A DNA stretch of 22,008 nucleotides from a virus. The DNA lies in IMG/VR virus record IMGVR_UViG_3300005584_000046, positions 1-22,008 of that record; one strand, given 5' to 3'. A program made the position numbers and the translations under genes. The notes below the pieces were generated by a model. It was not told the DNA's origin. It saw only the letters and a program-made list of their open reading frames with translations, and made no database searches. Every line of letters starts with the position of its first letter. The stretch's first letter is position 1. Below are positions 5,720-12,740 of this stretch, in pieces.

Positions 5720-6523
5720 ATGGCAACAAAAATCGTAATGGCCTCCTATGTAACCGAAACTAACAATCGGTTAGAATATGCAATAGATACCCTTATTGGT
5801 TTAATAGAAACCGTTGATTTTGATAAACACGAATTGTTTATTAGCGATAATGGGAGCTGTCAAGCAATGCTTGACTATTACAAATGGTTTAAACCACATT
5901 TCAATAATTTATTTCCAAAAGAAAACCTAACTATTTCATTAAACGGTAAAAACTTAGGAACGGCGGAAGCAGTAAACTTAGGAATACGTGAAAGAAAGCC
6001 AAATCAATACGTAATCAAAATAGATTCTGATGTAACCATTGGTAAAATAGGTTGGGTAGATAATATGGAAGAATGTTTTGATAGATACCCTAATCTTGGC
6101 ATCTTAGGATTAAAGAGAACAGAGCTAATACAGCATCCTGAACATGAAAACCCTGCATACCGAACACAATTAAAGTTCTTACCACACGAAAGGGGTGACA
6201 GCTGGGTAGTCATTGAAATCTGCAAAGACATAATCGGCACTTGCACCATGTTTAGTCCACAACTTTTAGATAAGGTGGGTTATATGTGGCAAATATCTAC
6301 TTATGCGTGGGATGATGTTTTCATGTCGCTACGTTCAGAAAAAGCAGGCTTTGAAAATGCGTTCTTACCAACAATTCCTATTGTTCACCTAGATAACGGT
6401 GAGGGTGACTATGTTAAAGAAAAATGTAAAGAAGCAGAAAGAACAATAGCTTACTTCTCTGAAATATCAGAAGACTACAAGATTGGAGTAAGAGATATTT
6501 ACTATAATCCATACGAAGGATGA
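5720..6523 (+). CDS. GT2-like (GT-A fold) glycosyltransferase
   Basis: The frame is open from a TTG at 5687, but that region lies in the structured leader; the ATG at 5720 (MATKIVMASYVTETNNRLEY) gives a normal start and 267 residues. The GT-A features are the opening beta strand, ISDNGS (41-46) in place of the usual D-N-x-S nucleotide-binding step, NLGTAEAVNLGI (78-89) and the DSD metal-binding motif (102-104) after the strand YVIKI. The later WDDVFMSLR matches the acidic acceptor/base region. It would transfer a sugar from an NDP-sugar to a glycan acceptor in the host cytoplasm. It opens a run of coupled genes; the next gene overlaps by ATGA. Confidence 0.8.
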   Translation: MATKIVMASYVTETNNRLEYAIDTLIGLIETVDFDKHELFISDNGSCQAMLDYYKWFKPHFNNLFPKENLTISLNGKNLGTAEAVNLGIRERKPNQYVIKIDSDVTIGKIGWVDNMEECFDRYPNLGILGLKRTELIQHPEHENPAYRTQLKFLPHERGDSWVVIEICKDIIGTCTMFSPQLLDKVGYMWQISTYAWDDVFMSLRSEKAGFENAFLPTIPIVHLDNGEGDYVKEKCKEAERTIAYFSEISEDYKIGVRDIYYNPYEG

Positions 6524-7101
6524 GAAAAGCAATTTTGTATAGTGGTTTTTTACGCAGTTGGAATGCTTGTAAGCAAAATCAGCTTGATTGTATTGGAGAG
6601 GGTGATAAGTATTTCTATACGTATGAGTTACCCGATGCTGTGGACTATTTTCAAGCGATACAAATACCTGAAATATATTACGCCCCTATTGCAGAGCATC
6701 TTTATATGTCAAACAAAAACCCTTTTTCAAGTATTGATAGCCCATTAAATTCTTGGCATAATCAGTACGTGAACTTTTGTCTTGTCCCACAGGGGTATGA
6801 TGTTTACATAAAGTCACGATGCGATATTCAACTAAGTGGCACAATAAACTTCAATGAGTTTGATATTAACGACACAAATATTTACATTTTAAGTGGTAAC
6901 GACCATTACAACGGTGTAAACGACCAATTTGCATTTGGTAGCTACAAAATAATGAAAAAGTATTTTTCGGTTTATGTTAACCACAGGGCGGTGTTCGACA
7001 CAGGCGAGATGTTTCACCCCGAAGGATATGTAACCAAAAACCTTCAAATGTTAGGAGTAAATATTATCCGATTAAACATTACCAACACAATACTAAGATG
7101 A
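6520..7101 (+). CDS. Glycosyltransferase-like surface polysaccharide protein
   Basis: This 193-residue protein begins RKAILYSGFLRSW and contains YDVYIKSRCDIQL (about residues 93-105) and GVNDQFAFGSYKIMKKY. This combination ('SGxxR' start, 'D-V-x-I-K/R-x-R-x-D' and 'N-D-Q-F-A-x-G') recalls WavE-like and related lipopolysaccharide/capsule glycosyltransferase proteins. The R-C-D may do the job of the metal-binding D-x-D. It is short for a full glycosyltransferase but keeps both signature ends. It overlaps its neighbours by ATGA on both sides, indicating coupled translation. Substrate cannot be told from the sequence. Confidence 0.65.
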   Translation: MRKAILYSGFLRSWNACKQNQLDCIGEGDKYFYTYELPDAVDYFQAIQIPEIYYAPIAEHLYMSNKNPFSSIDSPLNSWHNQYVNFCLVPQGYDVYIKSRCDIQLSGTINFNEFDINDTNIYILSGNDHYNGVNDQFAFGSYKIMKKYFSVYVNHRAVFDTGEMFHPEGYVTKNLQMLGVNIIRLNITNTILR

Positions 7102-8459
7102 GCATCAAATTAGTTATTTTTGATTTAGATGGTGTTTTAATTTCAACAAGAACGCTACACTATGAAGTTCTTAATCAAGCATTATTAGAGGAGGGCAAAG
7201 AATATGTTATATCATATCAAGACCACTTGTTAAAGTTCGATGGACTTAGCACCTCAAAAAAGTTAGATATGCTTGAAACCGAAAGGGGATTATCTAAAGA
7301 AGCAAAGGAAAGGGTTTGGGAAAGAAAGCAGAAATTGACTATCCCAAGTCTGGTATCGTCTATACAAGAAGATAAAAAAATCATACAAATTATTAATAAG
7401 TTAAAAGAAGACAGCATCAAGGTATATGTAGCATCCAACTCCATTGATAAATCGGTTATGGTATCGCTTAATCAATTGGGTATATTATTTTTAGTAGATG
7501 GTTATTTATCTAATGAAAGCGTTTCTTTTCCTAAACCACACCCAGAGATTTATTGGAATTGTATGACTTTGGTTGGTGTACTTCCTTCCGAAACACTAAT
7601 CGTTGAGGATAGTTATATAGGTAGGTCAGCAGCAGTATCCTCTGGTGCTAACTTATGCCCTGTAAACAACAAAGACGAGGTAACAATGGAAAGAATAAAC
7701 AACCATTTAAACAAAGAGCAGATGGACTTAAAATGGCATGATGAAAAAATGAACGTATTAATTCCCTGTGCAGGGCATGGTTCACGCTTTGCAGATGCAG
7801 GATATACGTTCCCTAAATTATTAATTGATGTCAACGGTAAGCCAATGATACAAGTGGTGGTAGAAAACTTAAATATTAATGCAAACTTTATTTTTATTGT
7901 TCGACAAGAGCATTACGATACGTATAACTTAAAATCATTACTAAATATTATCGCCCCCAACTGTAAGATTGTTACGGTAAATGAAGTAACCGAAGGTGCT
8001 TGTTGCACAACCCTCCTTGCAGAAAAATACATTGACAATGACAACCCATTGGTAATAGCAAATTCAGACCAATTTATGCAATGGAGGTCTGGTGAGTTCT
8101 ATCATTCCTTGAATAGCGACAACATCGATGGCAGTATTGTATGTTTTGAAAACATTCACCCAAAGTGGTCTTACGTTAAAACAAATGAATACGGTAATGT
8201 AACGGAGGTAGCAGAAAAAAAAGTGATATCCAATCAAGCAACAACTGGGGTTTACTTTTATAAAAAGGGTTCTGACTACGTAAAGTATAGTAAGCAGATG
8301 ATAGAGAAGAACATCAGAACAAACAATGAATTTTATGTATGCCCTGTTTTCAATGAGTTTATTGAGGATGGAAAAATTATAAAAACCTTTACGGTAGATA
8401 AGATGAATGGTCTTGGTACTCCTGAAGATTTAAACAACTATTTAAACAATAATAAATGA
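7098..8459 (+). CDS. HAD phosphatase-sugar nucleotidyltransferase fusion
   Basis: This 453-residue two-domain enzyme joins a HAD hydrolase (about 1-205) to a nucleotidyltransferase (218-453). The HAD part has the complete motifs: DLDG (9-12, nucleophile D9 and D11), ASNS (112-115), K146-P147 and VEDS (169-172), with a helical cap between motifs I and II, as in beta-phosphoglucomutase-like phosphatases. The second part starts MNVLIPCAGHGSRF with P-x-A-G-x-G-x-R (223-230), K240 in FPKLLIDVNGKPMI and the metal-binding SDQ (323-325). It probably makes an activated sugar or other NDP-linked group for the adjacent glycosyltransferases. The order 'phosphatase then nucleotidyltransferase' resembles heptose-activation pathways, but the substrate is not readable here. 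Confidence 0.8.
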   Translation: MSIKLVIFDLDGVLISTRTLHYEVLNQALLEEGKEYVISYQDHLLKFDGLSTSKKLDMLETERGLSKEAKERVWERKQKLTIPSLVSSIQEDKKIIQIINKLKEDSIKVYVASNSIDKSVMVSLNQLGILFLVDGYLSNESVSFPKPHPEIYWNCMTLVGVLPSETLIVEDSYIGRSAAVSSGANLCPVNNKDEVTMERINNHLNKEQMDLKWHDEKMNVLIPCAGHGSRFADAGYTFPKLLIDVNGKPMIQVVVENLNINANFIFIVRQEHYDTYNLKSLLNIIAPNCKIVTVNEVTEGACCTTLLAEKYIDNDNPLVIANSDQFMQWRSGEFYHSLNSDNIDGSIVCFENIHPKWSYVKTNEYGNVTEVAEKKVISNQATTGVYFYKKGSDYVKYSKQMIEKNIRTNNEFYVCPVFNEFIEDGKIIKTFTVDKMNGLGTPEDLNNYLNNNK

Positions 8460-9451
8460 AAATAATAAGCCATAGAGGAAATCTAAACGGTAAAAATCCC
8501 GATAATGAAAATAGCCCTTCTTATGTTTGCAATGCTCTTAAATTAGGGTTTGATTGCGAAATAGATTTATGGTTAGTCAATGGAATATTATATTTAGGGC
8601 ATGATACGGCACTCTATAAGATTGAGCCAGAGTTTTTATTAAAAAAAGGGTTATGGATTCATTGTAAAAACCTTGAAGCATCACACTATATAGTTAATAA
8701 CAAAGAACTGAATGGATTTTGGCATCAGTCAGATGTTATGTCATTCACTACAGGTGGGTATATATGGACATTTGCCGACAACGACTTAACGGATAAGTCC
8801 ATAGCGGTATTGCCTGAATTGGTAGGCAGGGAAAAATTTGGAATGGCTTATGGTATTTGTACAGATTATCCAATACGATACAATGAGGGTGTTGTAGATT
8901 TTGTAGAACACTTTTACGAGAAAATTACAGGGTGGTTCACGTTTCCAAGATTCTACAAAGATATGGTTGAAATGTTACCAAACGGAAGCACAGTAATTGA
9001 AGTAGGGGTTTATGAGGGCAAGAGTTTTTCTTACTTTATGGTTGAAATGTTACGTGCAAAAAAGAGTTTCAATGTAAGTGCAGTTGATAGCTTTACTTTT
9101 GGAGATGAACAAACTAAGGAGAATATTGAAGTTGTATTTAGAAGAAACTTAGCATCGGTTATTGACAAAGTAAATGTTATTAAGGGCGATAGTGGGTTAA
9201 GTGCAGAACAGTTCGAAGATGAAAGTATCGATTTCATGTTTTTAGATGCTGACCATGTTTATAGTCGTGTACACTCCGATATAATGGCGTGGTTGCCAAA
9301 AATTAAAGTTGGTGGCATAATATCAGGTCACGATTATTGCAAAGAACATGAAGGTGTTATTGAAGCCGTAGACGAAATCTTTGGGCTTGATATAGACAGA
9401 AGGTATTTGGATGAATTAGTTTGGGTTTATACAAAAAAAAATGAACGGTAA
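8456..9451 (+). CDS. GDPD-like phosphodiesterase-methyltransferase fusion
   Basis: This 331-residue protein has two domains. Residues 1-145 resemble glycerophosphodiester phosphodiesterases: SHRG (5-8), ENSPSYVCNALKLGFDCEIDL with metal ligands E35 and D37, then LGHD (48-51) with the second catalytic His at 49, and HCKN (69-72). Residues about 150-331 are a class I SAM-dependent methyltransferase (Methyltransf_24-like): VIEVGVYEGKS (180-190) binds SAM, D211 follows strand 2, and MFLDADHVYSRVHSDI then GGIISGHDY are typical of that family. The catalytic residues of both halves appear intact. No signal peptide, so it acts in the cytoplasm. A role in attaching, trimming or methylating a phosphate-linked glycan decoration is inference. 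Confidence 0.75.
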   Translation: MKIISHRGNLNGKNPDNENSPSYVCNALKLGFDCEIDLWLVNGILYLGHDTALYKIEPEFLLKKGLWIHCKNLEASHYIVNNKELNGFWHQSDVMSFTTGGYIWTFADNDLTDKSIAVLPELVGREKFGMAYGICTDYPIRYNEGVVDFVEHFYEKITGWFTFPRFYKDMVEMLPNGSTVIEVGVYEGKSFSYFMVEMLRAKKSFNVSAVDSFTFGDEQTKENIEVVFRRNLASVIDKVNVIKGDSGLSAEQFEDESIDFMFLDADHVYSRVHSDIMAWLPKIKVGGIISGHDYCKEHEGVIEAVDEIFGLDIDRRYLDELVWVYTKKNER

Positions 9452-9578
9452 GAAAGCACGTAAGCTAAAGCAACTATCCGATAGGGAGTTTGAAACATCA
9501 GACGATAAGTCCAGAAGAATGGTTTATCAAGATTTGAAAACTATGTACAAAAAAGGTCACGTAAAGTTTGCAAAATGA
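9441..9578 (+). CDS. 45-residue basic protein between glycan genes
   Basis: An ATG at 9441 opens a 45-codon ORF ending at TGA 9576-9578. It overlaps the end of the phosphodiesterase-methyltransferase gene by 11 bases and the next glycosyltransferase start by ATGA. It fills the gap exactly, which argues that it is translated, at least to couple the flanking genes. The peptide starts NGKKARKLKQLSDREFETS and is basic and helical, with no Cys and no membrane segment. Function unknown. Confidence 0.6.
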   Translation: MNGKKARKLKQLSDREFETSDDKSRRMVYQDLKTMYKKGHVKFAK

Positions 9579-10558
9579 AAACCGTTTACTATTTAAGCAT
9601 GGTTGAGGATGATGCCGCTTCGTTTTACAGAACGAATGGTGTATTCCCTTTTCTAAAATCAAAAGACATTTTAGTAAAGAACATTTATAATTATCAAAAG
9701 ACTTACGGATGGGAAAGTCTTATAGGTGCTGATATTTTTATTTTCCAAAGACCTTACCACGAACATCATGTTAATCTAATTATGATGGCAAAGGACATGG
9801 GCATTAAAGTAATATGCGAGTATGATGATGATTTACTGAATGTTCCATTCCACAACAACGCTGCTGTAACATTAAGCGAGCAAAGAGCCAATATAAAAAA
9901 GGCATTAAGTCTTGCAGATGAAGCGTGGGTCACAACTGACTGTATAAAGAAAGAATATAAATTCTTTAACAGAAACATTCATGTTATCCCAAATGCTCAC
10001 AATGATTATCTATACCCAATAGAAAACAAAAAACCATTCAATAAAGATACAAAGATTGCAGCGTACAGAGGTGGTGCATCTCACGAAGCCGATATGTATC
10101 AAAACATAAATGATATTGTAGAAACAATAGACGAGTGCCAAAATTGGACATTCAGGTTTCAAGGCAGTCGTTTCAAGCATATTGAGGAACGTACAGGCAA
10201 TAATCACGAATTTACCGACCCTGTAACTTTAATGCAGTTTTATAAACAGTACCACGAACTAAATGCAAACATTGCTTTCTTCCCATTGATTAATAATGTG
10301 TTTAACAATGGTAAGAGCAACATATCTTTTTTGGAAGCTACCTACGCTGGGTCAGCCTTTATGGGCAATAGAGATTTGTCTGAATTTAATCTACCCTTTA
10401 TTATACCTATACAAAATGGGTTTAAAGAAGAGTTTAACAAAGCAAAAGATGACTTTTATAGATTAGAAATATTGAATAACGATGCTTGGGATTGGATTTT
10501 AGAAAACAGGTTGCTAAGTAAAGTAAACGAATTAAGAATAGAAAGAATATTAGCATGA
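9575..10558 (+). CDS. GT-B fold glycosyltransferase
   Basis: This 327-residue protein has the two-lobe arrangement of GT-B enzymes of the GT4 type. The N-lobe includes ADIFIFQRP (52-60) and CEYDDDLLNVP (81-91), a pattern common in phage and CgeB-like glycosyltransferases, and ADEAWVTTDCIKKEY. Hinge and C-lobe elements are VIPN (137-140), AAYRGGASHEADM (162-174) and NGKSNISFLEATYAG (245-259), where K247 and E254 stand in the positions of the donor-binding Lys and E-x7-E of GT4 enzymes. It would use an NDP-sugar, possibly one made by the nucleotidyltransferase two genes upstream. It is coupled by ATGA to both the 45-residue ORF and the GroES-like gene. Confidence 0.75.
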   Translation: MKTVYYLSMVEDDAASFYRTNGVFPFLKSKDILVKNIYNYQKTYGWESLIGADIFIFQRPYHEHHVNLIMMAKDMGIKVICEYDDDLLNVPFHNNAAVTLSEQRANIKKALSLADEAWVTTDCIKKEYKFFNRNIHVIPNAHNDYLYPIENKKPFNKDTKIAAYRGGASHEADMYQNINDIVETIDECQNWTFRFQGSRFKHIEERTGNNHEFTDPVTLMQFYKQYHELNANIAFFPLINNVFNNGKSNISFLEATYAGSAFMGNRDLSEFNLPFIIPIQNGFKEEFNKAKDDFYRLEILNNDAWDWILENRLLSKVNELRIERILA

Positions 10559-11409
10559 AGCCAAACTTAAATTATGTATTAATACTACCAGAGCAGGTTA
10601 TAGATAGTAAAATAATCATAACTCCTGATACGATTGCAAGACCTTTTGTGAAAGGTACTGTTGTTGCCACAGGTGATGGTTGCTATAACCAAAAGACAGG
10701 TGAATTTAGGGCTACTAGTGTTAATGTAGGTGATAAAGTTTCTTATGTTCCAAACATTGGCTACTTGGTAGATAATAATGGTGAAGCATGTGTATTGATT
10801 AGGGAAGAAGAAATATTTACAGCCAATGGTAAACCTATCAATGATTGGGTAGGTGTAGAGTTTGATGAAAAGCATAATAAGTCAATGATGATTGGCAATA
10901 TTGAAATTGCAAGACCTGATACGTGGATTTATCAAGAGTTTGACGATAAGACTATGTACGAAAACAATAAGGACTTAAAGGCAACAAGCCCACAGATAGC
11001 AAAGATTATTAAACCAAATAAAAAGCATGGACTGCAAAAAGATGATTTAGTATTTGTCCATTACTTGCAGTATAGCACTTCATTAATTATTGATGGAATA
11101 AAGTACATACCATTCAACACTATATTTTTTAAGATAAATGGCAAGGATGATTTTGAGATGGCAGATGATACGTTCCTTGCAAGGCAGATAGTTATTGAAG
11201 CCCCTAAAACAGCATCGGGAATATATTTAAGTTCTACTAATGACAAGAAAGAGCCATTAAAGCTTATTATTACTCATGCTCCAAGAAACTTAAAAATAAA
11301 AGTAGGAAGCACAATAATAACTGAAGATAATTACCATTACGAAATTGATGTATATCAAGAAAAATATGTTAAGATAACTCCTGAATGGGTTATTGCATCA
11401 CTTGATTAA
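10555..11409 (+). CDS. Triple-domain GroES-like co-chaperonin
   Basis: In this 284-residue protein, residues 5-90 align by eye with GroES: a start like 'LNYVLILPEQV', the mobile-loop-like SKIIITPD, then KGTVVATGDG (33-42), VNVGDKVSYVPNIGYLV (57-73) and the end EACVLIREEEIFT (77-89), compared with 'VLIMSESDILA' in E. coli GroES. Residues about 98-196 appear to repeat the pattern more weakly (SPQIAKIIKPNKKHGLQKDDLVFVHY), and 203-284 repeat it well: TASGIYLSS (219-227) resembles the 'GGIVLTG' mobile loop, followed by KVGSTIITED and YVKITPEWVIASLD. Known phage co-chaperonins such as T4 gp31 help GroEL fold the capsid protein. Three domains in one chain is unusual. It is coupled by ATGA to the glycosyltransferase. 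Confidence 0.65.
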   Translation: MKPNLNYVLILPEQVIDSKIIITPDTIARPFVKGTVVATGDGCYNQKTGEFRATSVNVGDKVSYVPNIGYLVDNNGEACVLIREEEIFTANGKPINDWVGVEFDEKHNKSMMIGNIEIARPDTWIYQEFDDKTMYENNKDLKATSPQIAKIIKPNKKHGLQKDDLVFVHYLQYSTSLIIDGIKYIPFNTIFFKINGKDDFEMADDTFLARQIVIEAPKTASGIYLSSTNDKKEPLKLIITHAPRNLKIKVGSTIITEDNYHYEIDVYQEKYVKITPEWVIASLD

Positions 11410-11410
11410 T

Positions 11411-12340
11411 ATGGATAAAGAAAATAGAATTGATGAATTTGATATAATTCAAGAAATTTCTAATAAGTCAAAGCAAACGCAAGATATTGTAAGGGGAACA
11501 ATACATGCCTATCACACTATCATAATGCGTGAGCTTCAGGCTAATAAAACTATTTGTTGTAGGAACTTTGTAACGTATAAAGCTGCTTATAGAAAGTCTG
11601 GACTTATCAATGCTAAAGGAGTTGCCATTGTTGGTAGTAACGCTTTAAAGGTTACTCCTTCAAGAGCTATGAGAAGAGCAATAAATTCAAAAGAGACTAT
11701 TGATTATTCTTTAGACCTCTTTGAAACCGAAGAGAGCAAGGTAATAGCCAAGTTAAAAGAACAATTAAGAAAGCTAAAGATTTCAAATCATCATGCTTTA
11801 AACAAAGCCGATGTTGTAAAGAATAAATTTTCTGATAGGATTCAAAGGGTTTATAAAAGAAAGTCAGCGGTTCGTGTAAAAAAATATACCAAGACTATTG
11901 CCAATAGTAGAGTAAATCATAAGGCCAATGCTCTTTTAAATAATAAAATACTAAGGGAAAGAATAAACGAAAGCTATTTTTTAGATGCTATTACTGCTTA
12001 CCCTGTCTTAACAAAGTTCTATAAAAGTCAGCAACTTACAATTAATGAGTTGAATATGTTTATCGTAATTAATCATTTTAAATACTTTACTCACAAGGAT
12101 GCAGTATTGTTTGGGTTTAATAAAAATACAGCAGCTAATTGTTTAATTGTACTAACGGATGCAGGATTAATTGAAAAGTTTGAGGGTAGGATAAATACTT
12201 TTTGTGTAAGTTTAATTGGCAAAAAGAAGTTTACAGTATTTTCAAGAGAGATAAATAAAGATATGAGATTGCTCTTAAAGGAGTATGATAAAAAAACTGA
12301 AGGTCAAGAAAAATCATTACCTGTAAAATTCAAATTCTAA
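11411..12340 (+). CDS. HU/IHF-like DNA-binding protein fused to winged helix
   Basis: An in-frame TTG lies at 11393, but ATG 11411, one base after the preceding stop, is the likelier start (309 residues). Residues 9-93 fit the HU/IHF fold: two N-terminal helices (DIIQEISNKSKQTQDIVRGT, AYHTIIMRELQANKTI), then CCRNFVTYKAAYRKSG in place of the 'L-x-G-F-G-T-F' strand, a beta-arm region and VTPSRAMRRAIN at the end. A basic coiled-coil-like middle (105-180) follows. Residues 205-283 look like a MarR-type winged helix: LTINELNMFIVINHF, THKDAVLFGFNKNTAANCLI, LTDAGLIEKFEGR and VSLIGKKKF. IHF-like proteins bend DNA; this one might organise packaging sites or regulate late genes. Confidence 0.65.
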   Translation: MDKENRIDEFDIIQEISNKSKQTQDIVRGTIHAYHTIIMRELQANKTICCRNFVTYKAAYRKSGLINAKGVAIVGSNALKVTPSRAMRRAINSKETIDYSLDLFETEESKVIAKLKEQLRKLKISNHHALNKADVVKNKFSDRIQRVYKRKSAVRVKKYTKTIANSRVNHKANALLNNKILRERINESYFLDAITAYPVLTKFYKSQQLTINELNMFIVINHFKYFTHKDAVLFGFNKNTAANCLIVLTDAGLIEKFEGRINTFCVSLIGKKKFTVFSREINKDMRLLLKEYDKKTEGQEKSLPVKFKF

Positions 12341-12344
12341 AATC

Positions 12345-12740
12345 ATGGTAGGTAAAAAATTAGAAAATCTCCGTAGTGGCATAAAAGATGTTGATAACTA
12401 TATAAAAAAGTTAGAGGACAAGGTTAATGCTATTAATGGCTCAAACACATTAAGGTTGATAACTTCTATTGATTCAATGGCAGGTAAGATAGCTACCGAT
12501 ATTGACATGATGGCAAATGGCCAGCAGGATGAAGATGGGAACGATGTAGAAATATCTCACAAGATTGTAGATACCTTTATAAAGTTAATTGACAAGTCTG
12601 ATAAGATAAAATCATTCTCTGATGTTGTAGAAGCTTTAAGAAGCATTGAAGATGAGAAGGAAGCTGGAATTACAGGTGAAAGTATTTTTGAAAAGACTGA
12701 AAGAAGGATAAAGAGCAAGTTGAATGGCAAGACGAATTAA
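12345..12740 (+). CDS. Putative small terminase subunit
   Basis: This 131-residue protein is largely helical and charged. A coiled-coil N-terminus (KKLENLRSGIKDVDNYIKKLEDKVNAIN) is followed by helices around SHKIVDTFIKLIDKSDKIKSF and a basic tail (KTERRIKSKLNGKTN). It lies immediately upstream of, and overlaps, the large terminase gene, where the small DNA-recognition subunit is usually encoded, and the size and helical oligomerising character fit. No DNA-binding motif is clear, so the assignment is by position. Confidence 0.45.
   Translation: MVGKKLENLRSGIKDVDNYIKKLEDKVNAINGSNTLRLITSIDSMAGKIATDIDMMANGQQDEDGNDVEISHKIVDTFIKLIDKSDKIKSFSDVVEALRSIEDEKEAGITGESIFEKTERRIKSKLNGKTN

Noticed and set aside
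5683-5763. 26-codon leader peptide starting at ATG 5683
   Set aside because: It overlaps the start of the glycosyltransferase in another frame, has no translation signal and its codons simply follow the leader structure; chance is the simplest explanation.
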